Source: Candidatus Zipacnadia bacterium (GTDB lineage: Bacteria; Armatimonadota; Zipacnadia; Zipacnadales; UBA5352). Taken from it: a DNA stretch of 64,000 nt. The stretch's first letter is position 1. Every line of letters starts with the position of its first letter. Where the stretch lies: the NCBI GenBank assembly GCA_029820945.1, contig JALGUJ010000004.1:22520-86519 (forward strand), written 5' to 3'. Below, piece by piece: positions 18,382-29,600 of the stretch. The translations under genes were made by a program, and so were the position numbers. The notes beneath the pieces are model-generated. The model was not told the DNA's origin and ran no database searches. It was given only the letters and a program-made list of their open reading frames with translations.

Positions 18382-19308
18382 TCAGTCGGGGAGCATTAGC
18401 AGCAAGGGGCCAACCTGCTGATCGGCGATGCCGGCATCGGCGGTCACGACCCCGCGCACCTCACGCACCTCCTGCCGGTGGCGGTGGCCACAGATGACCA
18501 GCGCGAGCTTCTCGGACTCCAGCAGTGCCTTGCCCAGCAGCGGGCTGCCCAGGTAGGCTTTCGCGAAAGCGCGGGTCGGATTCTCCAGGTGATACTCCGC
18601 CAGCTCGGCGAAGGGGACGAAGTGCGTGACCCCGACCACCCGTTCGGCGCGGTCGGCCACGGCTCGCAGGTGCTCGCGCAGCCGCCCGGCGAACCGCGCG
18701 GCCAGCTCAGGAGCGGGCCGTCCCCAGTCGAGGTGCACCGCGTCGTTCCAGACCGCCACATGGGGCGCACCGTCGCCCTGCCAGATCAGCCCGTTGGCGG
18801 CGTAGTCCTCAGCCTCAAGCTCCTCCCAGTCCGACTCGGCCGCCCCGGGCACCGCGCTGAACGCCATCCGCTCCTCCTCGCCGGGCACGACCTGGATGGG
18901 GGTGACGGTGAGGCCCTCGCGCGGCGCCGCGCGCTGCCGGAAGCTGTAGTCGTACCAGCCCATGCAGCCGACGAAGGCGATGCCGCCCAGGACCAGCGGC
19001 TCGCTGTCGAGGTAGTGGAAGCCGTGCTCGGAGGCGATGGCCGGCAGGATCTCTTCGTAGACGCGCCAGGTGTCGAACGGCGGCTCGTGCTCCCACAGAT
19101 CGTGGTTGCCGGGGACCATCAACCGCGGCCCCCGGAAGTCGGAGAACAGCGCCAGCACCTCGCCGACGTCGCGCCAGCCGCTGGCGGCCAGGTCCCCGGC
19201 GATCACCAGCACATCGGCCTCCGCCCCGCAGATCGCCTCGGCGACCGCCTCCACGCGCCCCCGGGTGGCCTCCTCGTGGTGCAAGTCCGCGACGGCGGCG
19301 ATCCTCAT
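18382..19308 (-). CDS. metallophosphoesterase
   Basis: MRIAAVADLHHEE...ADVLVIAGDLAASG...VPGNHDLW...VGVTHFVPF...ALVICGHRHR metal-binding motifs. Confidence 0.9.
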   Translation of the reverse strand: MRIAAVADLHHEEATRGRVEAVAEAICGAEADVLVIAGDLAASGWRDVGEVLALFSDFRGPRLMVPGNHDLWEHEPPFDTWRVYEEILPAIASEHGFHYLDSEPLVLGGIAFVGCMGWYDYSFRQRAAPREGLTVTPIQVVPGEEERMAFSAVPGAAESDWEELEAEDYAANGLIWQGDGAPHVAVWNDAVHLDWGRPAPELAARFAGRLREHLRAVADRAERVVGVTHFVPFAELAEYHLENPTRAFAKAYLGSPLLGKALLESEKLALVICGHRHRQEVREVRGVVTADAGIADQQVGPLLLMLPD

Positions 19309-20180
19309 TCCGCGACCAGCCCCGCGGCCGTCCGCCGAGCGACCTCCCGCCAGTCCGCCGGCGCGGCCCGGAAGCAGGTCACGGCCACCTCAGACTGCAG
19401 CGCGCCGCCCTCCCGCCACGGCCCCTCCTGCATCTCGACCTTCACGTAGAGCTTGTGGTAGCGCTCCTGGTCCCAGTACCCCGTCAGCGTGGTGGCCCCC
19501 TCCGGCCTGCTCAGGTGCCGCAGCAGGAACCCGGTGCGGCTATCGGGGATGAATGCGGCGGTCCAGTCCCAGTCCTCGTGCCAGTCGAGATCAGTGCTGC
19601 CGGTGAACTCGCCGGAGACCTCCTCGCCTCCGGTGGTGACGGCCATCCACTCCGCCGTCTCCGCCGTCACGCAGTGCATGAACGGGTAGATGACGGTCAC
19701 GACCACGTCCTCGGTGGCGGTGAGGACATGGCGCTCGGTCAATACGCCACCCTCGAGCGTAAGCGTCGCCTCCAACTGCACCCTGTCGAGCATGGCGCGC
19801 TTCCTGAACTGCGCCCGCTGGCCCGTGTACACGGCGCCGTCGGTCATCGCCACCGGCTCGCCGTCCACCGTGAGGGCGACGGCCTCCACCTGCTCCACGC
19901 CGCCCTGCGTGTGGGCCGAGCCAACCCAGCCGCCCGCGGCGGGGATGCACACCACCGCTCCCCAGGCGCCGGTCGGCCCGCCGACCTCGACTCCGCCGCA
20001 CAGGATCCGCTGGATGCTCCACCCGTGCGAGCGCTGCAGTTGCACCGCCATGTCCCCGCTCTTGACGGTCACGACCGCCGGCTCAGGCCGCTCATCAGCG
20101 CCCGACCCCGGCGGCGCCGTCAACGTGGCGGCAAGCAGCAGTCCCACTCTACACACGACCATCGCCCGGCCACTCACCAT
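19305..20180 (-). CDS. hypothetical secreted protein
   Basis: Signal peptide; overlaps by 4 nt the start of the metallophosphoesterase gene (ATGA). Confidence 0.65.
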   Translation of the reverse strand: MVSGRAMVVCRVGLLLAATLTAPPGSGADERPEPAVVTVKSGDMAVQLQRSHGWSIQRILCGGVEVGGPTGAWGAVVCIPAAGGWVGSAHTQGGVEQVEAVALTVDGEPVAMTDGAVYTGQRAQFRKRAMLDRVQLEATLTLEGGVLTERHVLTATEDVVVTVIYPFMHCVTAETAEWMAVTTGGEEVSGEFTGSTDLDWHEDWDWTAAFIPDSRTGFLLRHLSRPEGATTLTGYWDQERYHKLYVKVEMQEGPWREGGALQSEVAVTCFRAAPADWREVARRTAAGLVAE

Positions 20181-20183
20181 CAG

Positions 20184-21167
20184 TCAGAAGAACTCCCAGG
20201 CCTTGACGAGGACCTCGAAGATGCCGCCCAGGTACCGCTGCAGCCCCTCGACCACCACCTGGTCCAGACGCGGCTGCGCACGGCCGCCGGGGGCCGCTGG
20301 ACCGGGCTGCCCCATGCCTACCGCCGGCTCGGCGCCCTCCGCCGGCTCAGTCGCCTCCGCCGCCTCGAGCGTGAAGCTGCTGTTCACATCAAGCGGGAGT
20401 TCGGCGAAGCCGCCCACGGCCGCCATGCAGGTGAAGCCCATCTCAGCCGATGCCGAGGCGATGAGCCCGGTCGCCGGGGCGATGGTGCGCCTCATGCCCT
20501 CAACGGTGAGCAGCCCATTGCGGATCGTGACGTCACCCTCCTGCATCGGGTTCTTCGCCGTGAAGTCGGGGAATGAGGCCTGGATGTCCGTCAGCACCAC
20601 GGCCTCATCCTCGTCGAGGCTCTCAAGCCGCGACACGACCTGCATGGAGACCTCGCCGAGGGCGGCGATGTCCTCGCTGCGATCGACCGTCCAGCTCTCC
20701 CCCACTTCGACGGCGCTCTCTGGAAGCTCCACGACTCCGCCCAGCAGCGCCACGAGCTGCAGTGGCACGCCCCCGCTGGCGAATATGTCCATCGCCTGCT
20801 CGCCGAGGCCCCCCACGCTCGCGAGGCGCCCCTTCTGGTCCACGCGCAGCTCGATCGGGTCGAGCGACTGCGGCTCCTGCGGCTGCCCCATCAGGGTCGC
20901 GGCCACCTCGCCGAAGCTGACGCGGACCGTGGCGACGCCCTCCTCATCCACCGAGAGGACCTCAAGAGTCAGGTCCGCCTCCGCACCGCCCGTCACCGCC
21001 AGCGGCACGTTCGCACCCATCTGGACCCGGTCGATCTGGGCGGCGAGGTGAGTGGCGCTCTCGGCTCCCGGCTCGAAGTCATAGGTAAGGTCCAGATCGA
21101 GCCCTGCTACCGCCAGGCCGCACGGGAGCAGTACACCCACCAGCATGAGGCAGCGAAGCGGCCTCAT
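20184..21167 (-). CDS. hypothetical secreted protein
   Basis: Signal peptide MRPLRCLMLVGVLLPCGLAVAG; 327-aa ORF immediately upstream of the previous one. Confidence 0.65.
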   Translation of the reverse strand: MRPLRCLMLVGVLLPCGLAVAGLDLDLTYDFEPGAESATHLAAQIDRVQMGANVPLAVTGGAEADLTLEVLSVDEEGVATVRVSFGEVAATLMGQPQEPQSLDPIELRVDQKGRLASVGGLGEQAMDIFASGGVPLQLVALLGGVVELPESAVEVGESWTVDRSEDIAALGEVSMQVVSRLESLDEDEAVVLTDIQASFPDFTAKNPMQEGDVTIRNGLLTVEGMRRTIAPATGLIASASAEMGFTCMAAVGGFAELPLDVNSSFTLEAAEATEPAEGAEPAVGMGQPGPAAPGGRAQPRLDQVVVEGLQRYLGGIFEVLVKAWEFF

Positions 21168-21332
21168 CGTCGATCGCCCTCCGTATCGCCGACAGCGTGC
21201 GTACTCTTCGTAATAGACCCTCCATGGCGGCCTCGGTTTCGGGCGGCCGCACCGCGCCGCGCCTGCAGGTCCCTCGCGCTGCGCTGCGAACTTTATGCAG
21301 CGGGGCGACGGGCTCTAAGGAGGCGAGGCACA

Positions 21333-21824
21333 TTGCTGGGTGCCATTGTGGCAACGCGAGGGATGGGGGCTCTGCTGCCCGAGCGCGTGCGGGCCATCGA
21401 GCACGCACTCGCGCCCCACGCCGACCGGGTAGTGCTCGTGGGCACGGCGCCGGACGAGTCGACCCGATTCGAGCGCCTGCCCACCGCCACTGAGCTCGAC
21501 GCGGTCGCCGAGACCCTGCACGAGGCGGCGGCCGATCACGCCATCGTCGTCGCGGCCGACGCCCACCACCCCTCTTCCGAGCTGATCCGGTACATGCTAC
21601 AGGTGCGTGGGAGCTTCGACGTGGTCGCTCCCGAGCGCCGCGACGGCGCGTTGGAGCTGCTGCTCGCGCTCTACCATCCCCGCTGCCTGCACCGCATTGA
21701 GGGCCTGATCGCCGCGGGGGAGTCGGAGCTCAGCGCGCTTAAGCCGCTGGCGACCATCAGGCGGGTGGCGGCCGAAGAGGTCGCGAAGTTCGGCGATCCG
21801 GCCGAGCTGCTGGCGCGTGGCTGA
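21333..21824 (+). CDS. MobA-like NTP transferase family protein
   Basis: TTG start after TAAGGAGG: (M)LGAIVATRGMGALLPERV...; AIVVAADAHHPSSELIRYML, ALYHPRCLHRIEGLIAAGESELSAL. Confidence 0.6.
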   Translation: MLGAIVATRGMGALLPERVRAIEHALAPHADRVVLVGTAPDESTRFERLPTATELDAVAETLHEAAADHAIVVAADAHHPSSELIRYMLQVRGSFDVVAPERRDGALELLLALYHPRCLHRIEGLIAAGESELSALKPLATIRRVAAEEVAKFGDPAELLARG

Positions 21825-21827
21825 CCG

Positions 21828-22316
21828 CTACAACTTCATATAGTACTCCACGTGCGGCCTGACCTGCTCGAAGCCCACCTTCTCGTACGCGCGCCGCGCC
21901 GGGGCGTGCGAGGGGTCGAGGCCCGTGTGCACGGTCGCGTAGACCATGCCGGCCTCGCGCATCCGCCGCAGGCACTCCCGGTACTGTGCCGTGCCGATGC
22001 CCCTCCCCTGAGCCGCGGGGTCCACCGCGTTATTGCCGATCTCGCCCACGCCATTCTCCCGCAGGCGAAAGGTGCAAAAGCCCACGACCTCGCCGTCCAG
22101 CTCCACCACGAAGGCCTCATTGGGGTGCTTGCGGAAGTGCGACTCGACCGAGTCGGCCTTGCGCTCGAGCGGCTCGCCGGGATGCTCGCGCCGCCAGAGG
22201 TCCTCGCCCATCTGCTCGCGGAAGTGCTGGTAGATCGGCTCCCACGCGAGCTTCGCAATGCGCCGGATGTCCTCGATGTCGTCCTCGCGTGCGGGGCGGA
22301 AGACCGGGTCAGCCAT
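21828..22316 (-). CDS. GNAT family N-acetyltransferase
   Basis: MADPVFRPAREDDIEDIRRIAKLAWEPIY...GEIGNNAVDPAAQGRGIGTAQYRECLRRMREAG acetyl-CoA binding motif. Confidence 0.9.
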   Translation of the reverse strand: MADPVFRPAREDDIEDIRRIAKLAWEPIYQHFREQMGEDLWRREHPGEPLERKADSVESHFRKHPNEAFVVELDGEVVGFCTFRLRENGVGEIGNNAVDPAAQGRGIGTAQYRECLRRMREAGMVYATVHTGLDPSHAPARRAYEKVGFEQVRPHVEYYMKL

Positions 22317-25300
22317 CGTCCTCACCATCCTCGGGCAGTGTCCTCGTGCGGATAAGCACCAGCGCCGGCTGCCGCGGCTCGGGCCGCAGGCGCAACACGT
22401 CGCCCACCTGTGGCACCCGCCGGCCGGTCAGCAGGTCGGTCGCCTCCAGCCAGGGTCCCAGGTGCAGAGCATTGCGGTCGAGCGATAGCTCGAAGATCTG
22501 CTCCTCGTCGCTGCGGTTGGCGACCGCCGCCAGCACCTCGCCCCTGCGCGCGTGCGCCGACACCAGTGCCCCCGGCCGGTCCGCGCCGACCATCCCCTCC
22601 GCGCGCCAGAAGGGATACCAGCCGGACCGGTCAACGCCGAACTGCCCGCGGCCGTTCCAGATCGCCGCGGCCATCGCCACCGCCACGCTTCCCGCTACGG
22701 GCTGCAACCCGGCGTCATGGAGCAGCGCCATCGACACGGCGTTGCGCATCAGCCGCCCGCCCTCAGCCGGAACCATCACGTCGCACGGCAGCCCGAGGCT
22801 CCGCGCCGGGGCGCCCGCGTGGAACTCGTCGGGCGTCAGCAGCTCACCGGCCCGGTCCGCAGCGCTCGTCACGAGCCGGTCCGCGAAGGCCACCACCGGC
22901 GCCAGTGTCCCCTTCTCGGCCTCCATGACCAGCAGCCCGTCCGGCCTCCGCGCGCGCACGACGCTCCGCAGGCGACCGACAAGCTCGCGCGCGGCCATGA
23001 CGTCCCACGTCGCGCGGCGCCCTTCATCGCTCTCGTAGCCGCAGCCGTGAAGCTCCGAGGCACAGCATTGAGGCATCGAGAGGTCGCGCAGGTAGACGCC
23101 GTCCGCGTCGCAGGCGTCGAGCGTCTCCGCGACCGCAGCCACCAGGTAGTCGGCCCACGCGCCCGCCGGGCAGCCCATCGCCGGCCGCGCGGTGTCAGGA
23201 CCATCGCCGGGGACGACGGCGACCTCGTCGCGATAGGCCTCCCACGCCGGGTCGCCGTCCAGCTCCGCGTCGGCCGCGAGCAGGACTTCGAGGCCCGCCG
23301 CGTGGCAGGCGTCCACGATCGCGCGCAGCTCGGCCACCACCTGCTGGTCCATCCCATGCGGCCGCGGGCGGTAGCGGTCGTCGTCAACCACCACTGCCGT
23401 CACGCCCTGCCCCGCGAGAGCCTCGATCGGCCCCGCTCCCTCCGTGCGGCAGCTCGCGAGCCAGTCGGGCGTCGCGCTCGCAATGCGGCGCTTGCGCCAG
23501 TCCTCCACCATCGGCCTCACCGGCGTAGCCTGCAGCGCGAAGCGCGTCTCGAAGCCGACGCCGGGCAGCAGCGGCCGATCGACCATGGTCACGACCAGTC
23601 GGGCGGTGTCCTGGCCGCGACTCATCCGGAGGGCCTCCGCAGGGGCCTCGAGCCGCCAGCCCTCGGCCGAGTCGCACAGCCACTGCAGGCCTCGCTCGTG
23701 GCTGCCGATCCAGACCGCGGGGGCGAACTCGCGCGACCAGTCCGAGCCGGGCGTCGCGCCGCGGAACAGGCCCTCCGCCGTCCCGTCCGCGACCTGCATC
23801 AGCCCGGCGCTCTCCGCGGCCACCGGGATCTCCAGCGACACCCCGTCCACCCGTTGGTTGCCCCTGGGGTTGATCCGCGTCTCCAGGACCATGAGCCCAT
23901 CGTAGTGGCAGGTGGCGCGGATGCGAAGCTCAGCGGAGGGCGCCTCAGCAGTGATGGCGGCGACGGCGTGTGTCTGCGTGATCTCCAGCCAGCGAAGCTG
24001 ACACTCCGTCCATTGCTGGCTGACGCCGCCCACGGAGCTCCGCAAACGCACCGGCCTCGCCAGCAGCTCGCGCCCGTTCGCCGTGACTCGTACGGGCAGG
24101 GGCCGATCACCGAAGTCGTAGACGCGCCCCCAGCAGCGGACCTGCTGCCCCTCGGCGATCACCGGCGTCCACGGCTCGGGCAGCCGCGCATGTCGGCCGA
24201 GGCTGTTGCCCGCCCACGCGGGCGGCTGGGGCAGACGAAGCGTCACCGTCTCACTCGCCAGTTCACCATCGCCGGCAAGGGCACTGATGGTCAGGACGAC
24301 TTCGCCGGCCTCGAACTCGCTCAGGTCGATCGTCGCGCTCGCACTGCGGGAAGCCCCGGGGCCCGGCCTCAACTCAACGGCTGTAAGCCCCTCGGCGGAT
24401 ACCCGGTAGACCTCCGGGGGACTTTCCAGCCCCCTGCCGTCGATCGAGACCATCACCTCGCGGCGGCCCAGCAGCCGCCTCTGCGCGGTGATCGCGAGCG
24501 GCGGCGGCCTGAACAGCGGCATCTCCCGCTGCAGCACCAGCTCTCCCCCCACGTCGGTACCGGCCAGCCGCAGGCGGAAACGACCGGGTCTTGGAAGCTC
24601 GATCTCCACGGTCTCGGCGGCGGTGATCTCTCTGGTCTCGACCTCGGCGTCGCCCTCGAAGAGCGTGGCGCGCAGGCTCGCGCCGGGCTGGATGCACGGG
24701 GTGACACGCGCGGTGTCGGCCGACACGGCGAGGTCCGACAGCCCAATGGGCGAGGGTGCCCTGCCGAACACCCAGAAGCCGGGCACGGGGGGAGGCGACC
24801 ATGACGCGGTCGCAATCTCGGGCGCGGCGGCGTTCACCAGCAGGTTCGCCCGCCATGCGTCGCCGGTCGCGGGCGCTCCCGCGCCGAGGCACGCAAAGGG
24901 GATGCGGGCCTCGCCCTGCCAGCAGTCCCGCCCGACTATGACCAGTGCGCGCCATGGGCAATCCCAGGACGCATCGCCGTCGCGGGCGTCGTAGAGGTCG
25001 CCGGCCGCGCTGATGGCGAACCGAAGCTCCGGGTCGTCGTCAGTGGGGCGCAGTCGCACCTCAATCGAGTCGTCGAGCCACACGCTACCGTCGCGGCCGC
25101 GCCTCTCAGCGGCGGGCACGCCATCGATCCGCCAGCAGAGCAACAGGTCCGTGGCGTCGTACCCGATTCGGCAGGCGGCCCCGACATCCATCGGCGCGCC
25201 GTCGTCGCCGACGAAGACATTCACGGTCGCGGCCGTGAGCCACTCGTCTTCTCCCACTCGGCCATCGACCACCGCAGAGTCCAGAGGGCCGATCTGCAGC

Positions 25301-25404
25301 AGGGGCGGGCTGAGCTCTTCGGCGCCGACCGCCGATGTCCCCAGCACCCACACGAACGCCGGCGCGAGACCTGCGAGTAGTCGAACCCGGTGGACTGCGC
25401 TCAT
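22309..25404 (-). CDS. large secreted protein, N-terminal CBM9-like domain, C-terminal glycoside-hydrolase-like region
   Basis: ATG 25404 gives a signal peptide; SAVVDGRVGEDEWLTAATVNVFVGDDG...CRIGYDATDLLLCWRIDG is CBM9-like. 3' end overlaps the GNAT start. Confidence 0.6.
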   Translation of the reverse strand: MSAVHRVRLLAGLAPAFVWVLGTSAVGAEELSPPLLQIGPLDSAVVDGRVGEDEWLTAATVNVFVGDDGAPMDVGAACRIGYDATDLLLCWRIDGVPAAERRGRDGSVWLDDSIEVRLRPTDDDPELRFAISAAGDLYDARDGDASWDCPWRALVIVGRDCWQGEARIPFACLGAGAPATGDAWRANLLVNAAAPEIATASWSPPPVPGFWVFGRAPSPIGLSDLAVSADTARVTPCIQPGASLRATLFEGDAEVETREITAAETVEIELPRPGRFRLRLAGTDVGGELVLQREMPLFRPPPLAITAQRRLLGRREVMVSIDGRGLESPPEVYRVSAEGLTAVELRPGPGASRSASATIDLSEFEAGEVVLTISALAGDGELASETVTLRLPQPPAWAGNSLGRHARLPEPWTPVIAEGQQVRCWGRVYDFGDRPLPVRVTANGRELLARPVRLRSSVGGVSQQWTECQLRWLEITQTHAVAAITAEAPSAELRIRATCHYDGLMVLETRINPRGNQRVDGVSLEIPVAAESAGLMQVADGTAEGLFRGATPGSDWSREFAPAVWIGSHERGLQWLCDSAEGWRLEAPAEALRMSRGQDTARLVVTMVDRPLLPGVGFETRFALQATPVRPMVEDWRKRRIASATPDWLASCRTEGAGPIEALAGQGVTAVVVDDDRYRPRPHGMDQQVVAELRAIVDACHAAGLEVLLAADAELDGDPAWEAYRDEVAVVPGDGPDTARPAMGCPAGAWADYLVAAVAETLDACDADGVYLRDLSMPQCCASELHGCGYESDEGRRATWDVMAARELVGRLRSVVRARRPDGLLVMEAEKGTLAPVVAFADRLVTSAADRAGELLTPDEFHAGAPARSLGLPCDVMVPAEGGRLMRNAVSMALLHDAGLQPVAGSVAVAMAAAIWNGRGQFGVDRSGWYPFWRAEGMVGADRPGALVSAHARRGEVLAAVANRSDEEQIFELSLDRNALHLGPWLEATDLLTGRRVPQVGDVLRLRPEPRQPALVLIRTRTLPEDGEDDG

Positions 25405-25441
25405 GCGGCGCTCGCTCCCTCCACAAGCCCGATTCGCAACG

Positions 25442-25470
25442 AAAAGGGAACCGGAGGGTCTCCGGTTCCC
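25442..25470 (-). terminator. intrinsic terminator of the 25525..26577 gene
   Basis: Perfect 11-bp inverted repeat GGGAACCGGAG-GGT-CTCCGGTTCCC (25446-25470); minus strand continues TTTTCGTT. Confidence 0.85.
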
Positions 25471-25524
25471 CATGGTGTCTGCCTCCACGACCGCGTGCTC
25501 GTGCCCCTCGCGTGATCTCCGCGT

Positions 25525-26577
25525 CTATAGGCCCGGCTGCGGCGGGGGCGCATCAATGCCCTCGACGGTGAAGTCCACGAACTCCGACTGCGTGCGCATG
25601 CCCGTCCGGTCCCGCACGAGCAGTCGGGCGCTGTACTGCTCAGCGGCCTGCACGCCGCCTGGAGTCGGCTGGTTATCGTTCGCGGGGATCTGGTAGGTCA
25701 CGCCGAAGCTGGCATCCACGTAGCAGTTGGCGAGGCCGCCGCAGGAGATGGCGGTGTCCGGGTTGGTGACATCCATGTCCAGCTCGATGATCTGGTCGCC
25801 GGGCGCGAAGATCTGTACGGTGACCTCACGCACGTTCACCCCATCGCCGTCGGTGACTGCCGCGGAGATATAGACCTGGCCGCCGGTCGCCGGCAGCTTC
25901 AGGGGGTTCACCCGGAAGCTGGCGATCTGCGGGGGCCGAGGCGCCACGACGACAACGCTGCCGGTGCGCTCGGCATCGCCCGCGTAGGCGCTGACCTGCC
26001 CGAAGCCGACCGCCTCAGCGGTGAAGACGCCGTCGGCGTCAACGGTGCCGACGCCGCCCCTCGCGACCCAGGTCGGCTGCAGGTCCTCCAGCGCCTCGTT
26101 GTTGGGCCCCACGAGTTGCGTGCGGTAGGCGATGCGGCCGTTCACGTCGATCGTCGCATCAACCGGATCGAGAAGAATCTGCTGCGGCCTGGGAGTGCCC
26201 AGCGGAAGCACCGCCAGGTTCACGGTGGTCGTCTGTCCGACCGTCAGCGGCACCCGGGCGTCCGCGGTGCCGTAGTCCTCCGACTGCGGCGTCTGCACCT
26301 CGACAGGCCACTCACCGGCGGGCAGGTTGTTGATGGTGAACCTGCCGTCGGCACCGCTCACTGCGCTGCCGCCTGTGCCCTGGACGGTAACTACCGCGTT
26401 GGGCACCGTGATGCCGGTGTCCGCAGCCGACACGACGGTGCCGGTCAGCGTCGCGGTGCCGGTCTGCGGGGCCGGGCCACCGTCCCCACCGCCATCACCG
26501 CCGTCACAGCCCAGAGAGATAATGGCAAGCGCAACTGTCAGTCCGGTCAGCCAGCCCAGCGCAGATCTGCAATGCAT
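25525..26577 (-). CDS. putative lipoprotein with carboxypeptidase-regulatory-like and Ig-like domains
   Basis: MHCRSALGWLTGLTVALAIISLGC lipobox; TLTGTVVSAADTGITVPNAVVTVQGTGGSAVSGADGRFTINNLPAGEWPVEV. Confidence 0.8.
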   Translation of the reverse strand: MHCRSALGWLTGLTVALAIISLGCDGGDGGGDGGPAPQTGTATLTGTVVSAADTGITVPNAVVTVQGTGGSAVSGADGRFTINNLPAGEWPVEVQTPQSEDYGTADARVPLTVGQTTTVNLAVLPLGTPRPQQILLDPVDATIDVNGRIAYRTQLVGPNNEALEDLQPTWVARGGVGTVDADGVFTAEAVGFGQVSAYAGDAERTGSVVVVAPRPPQIASFRVNPLKLPATGGQVYISAAVTDGDGVNVREVTVQIFAPGDQIIELDMDVTNPDTAISCGGLANCYVDASFGVTYQIPANDNQPTPGGVQAAEQYSARLLVRDRTGMRTQSEFVDFTVEGIDAPPPQPGL

Positions 26578-26627
26578 GTCTGCTTCGCCCCTTTTTCGGG
26601 GTGTTCGTATGACCAACTGGCATTGCG

Positions 26628-29600
26628 TCAGCGCCGTATCGCCAGCGTGCGCACCGCCTGTGTGCGCGCGCCTCCGTCCGACGCCGCCTCGACCTGTACC
26701 AGATACATGCCACTCGGCACGGCCACGCCGGCCTCCGAGCGGCCATCCCAGAGCACCTGTGATGAGCCCGCCGGTCGCAGCCTGCCGCGCTCAATCACCC
26801 TGATGGTGCGACCCGCTATGTTGAGTACCCTCACCGTGCATTCGGCCGCCGTGGAGAGGGTGAAGCTCATCTGCGCGCCGCCCGCCCGGGTAGGCTCCAC
26901 GCTCAAACTAGAGAGTGTAAGCGCTCCGGCCGCTTGAGTCAACCTCAGAACCATCGGCCGCGACCACTCATCCTCCCGCAACTGAATGGTGTGGCGCGCC
27001 TGGCGTCGGAGATCCACCACGGCGCCCGTGGCCTCATCGCACAGCGCGACCGCGTATCCGCGCGGTATTTCGCCGGGGTCGGGGCACCAGACCTCCACGG
27101 TCTGCCCGGGCGCGGCCTCGATCACGAGCTTCCAGGTCGCCTCCGCGCGCTGGGTTGGTGCGAAGATGCCCGCCAACCGCCGGCCGGCCGCCGCGCTGTC
27201 AAGGAAGTACAGGTCAACACCCCCGGGCGCCGGTGGCGGGCTCTCCAGGGCTGCGGCCGACCCCACGCGAGATGAGACGCCGAAGTAGTTGTCCCGGTCG
27301 CTACCGCCGACGCATCGGGCGCACAACTGCGCCATCCACTCGTCCTGCGTCTCGTCGATGTCCGCCGCGAGGCTCTGGATCGCCACCACCGAGCCCGGCC
27401 GCGGCAGCGTTAGCGAACAGGGCTTCTCCACCCGAACCCAGAAACCCTCCCACGGCTGGATTGCCGAGTCCCCGATGTGCAGGAAGGGCGCGACCAGCTC
27501 GTAGCCGTTGGTCGCGGGGTCATAGGTCCACAGCACCTCGCGGATGACGTTGGCCGCGGCGGCGCTGGCCAGGTCCATCGTCGTCCCCTGGTAGCACACC
27601 GTCGCCGCCATCATGTCCATGGGCCCCACGTAGGCGTTCGCCAACTGATGCCATCCCGGGTCGAGCTCTATTGAGAGGCTGCCGGAGGGCGCCAGATTGC
27701 CGGCCGGCGTGAAGGTCAGATACTCGTCGAGCTTCAGCCAGTAGCCGCGACCCAGACGCAGGGGCAGAGTGCCCGGGCCGGAGTAGACCGTGTAGTCGCC
27801 CAGCGGCTGGGAGTAGCGGGCCATCCGAAGCTCGCCGGGCGCAAGCTGGAAGAGCGTCGTCGGCTCGCGATCGGCCGGTTCCAGCGGGGAGCCCAAGAAG
27901 TACATCCCGGCCTGCAGCGTCATCGGGCCGTTCGCGAGCGACTGCACGGGTCCGAAAGGCGTCACGTCCGTGTGCTCGTTGCCGTGCACGTCCACCGCCG
28001 TGACCGCGTAGTAGTAGTCCACCCCGTCGGTGGTCGTGACGTCCAGGTACTCGCTCGCTTCGGGATCGCTGACCTCCGCGATCCGCTGTATCAGCGTGAC
28101 GCTGTTGAAGCTGCGCGGCGCCCGATAGACGGCGAAGACGTCGAAGTCGGCCGGCGCGGCGTAGGGGTCCCAGCCGACGCGAATGGCACCACCGTCATCG
28201 GCGGGCCGATCCTCAGCGTACACGCCCTGCACCGCCGGAGGCGGGTTGTCATTGGCCGACTGCACGGGGCCGACTGTGACCGGGTCCGACGAGAGCGTCG
28301 CGCTCGTCGCCAGCACCCGGTAGAAGTAGCTCGTGCCGTCGGTGACGGACGTGTCGAGGTACTGCGTGGTGCCTGCCGGCACCCGCGCGATCTCCGCGAA
28401 CTCGCCGGCGCTGCCCCGCCTGCGCAGGATGACGTACTCGGTCACGCTGTTGCTGCCCGCACCGTCGTCCAACGAAGTCTGCCACTCGAGCGTGATGCTG
28501 CCGCCCTCGTCGCCCTCGGTATCCTGAGCACTGAGGTCGCGCGGGGGCCGCGGGCGCAGCTCGATCCCCAGGCTCCGCGCGCAGTTGATGCGGCCGCGGC
28601 CGAGCTTCCCCGCGAAGCCCGGGTTCAGCGCGTCGATGTTGTCGCAGCCATCCCCGATGGTCGCTATCAACTCACCGGGGCCCATGCCCGGGTTCTGCCC
28701 GAGCAGCAGCGCGGCCAGGCCTGAAACGAGGGGTACGCTGAACGACGTGCCGGAGTTCGTATCGTAGTAGCTGCCGAAGTCGGGGAAGCCCGGGTCGTAG
28801 TAGCCGGGACCGTACATCCCCTCCCCGGGCGCCATGCAGTCCACGAAGGTGCGGCCGCTGCTACCGTCGTAATTGCTGAAGGACGCCCGCACGTCGTTCC
28901 GGTCCGTCGATCCGACGCCCAGCACATGGTTGTCCACGCCCAGGTTGGGGCCGTCGTTGCAGACCGGCGACTCCCAGGTGCTGGGGCTGTCGGTCAGCTC
29001 GCCACCCGTGTTGCCGGCTGCGGCAACCACCAGGATGCCCGCTTCATAGGCCTGGGCAATCGGCGCGCTGAAGGACTCGAAGTAGTCGCCGCCCACCGAG
29101 AGGTTTATGATGTCGGCGCCCATGTCGATGGCGTAATCGATGCCCTCGATCACCTGAGACACGCTCGCGCCGCCGTCGTCGGGGAAGACCTGGATGGGCA
29201 GTATCTGCACGCGCCAGGTGACGCCGGCCGTGCCGAAGCCGTCGTTCCCCACCGAGGCGGCAAGGCCCGAGACGAGCGTGCCGTGGCTCACCTGATCGTC
29301 GCGCGTGCCGTTGCCGTCGTCGTCCACGCCATCCGGCTCCGGATTGGCGTCCGGCGTATCGTTGACGAAGTCCCACCCGTGCACATCATCGACGAAGCCG
29401 TTGCCGTCATCGTCGATGCTGTTGCCGGGCACCTCACCGGGGTTCGTGTAGATCTGAGCCGCCAGGTCAGGATGGTCCAGGTCCACGCCGGTGTCCACGA
29501 CGGCGATGACCACGTCGGGCGAGGTCGTCGTCACGTCCCAGGCCTCGGGCGCGCGGATTAGCGGCAGATGATACTGCTGCGGGTACTCCGGGTCATCCGG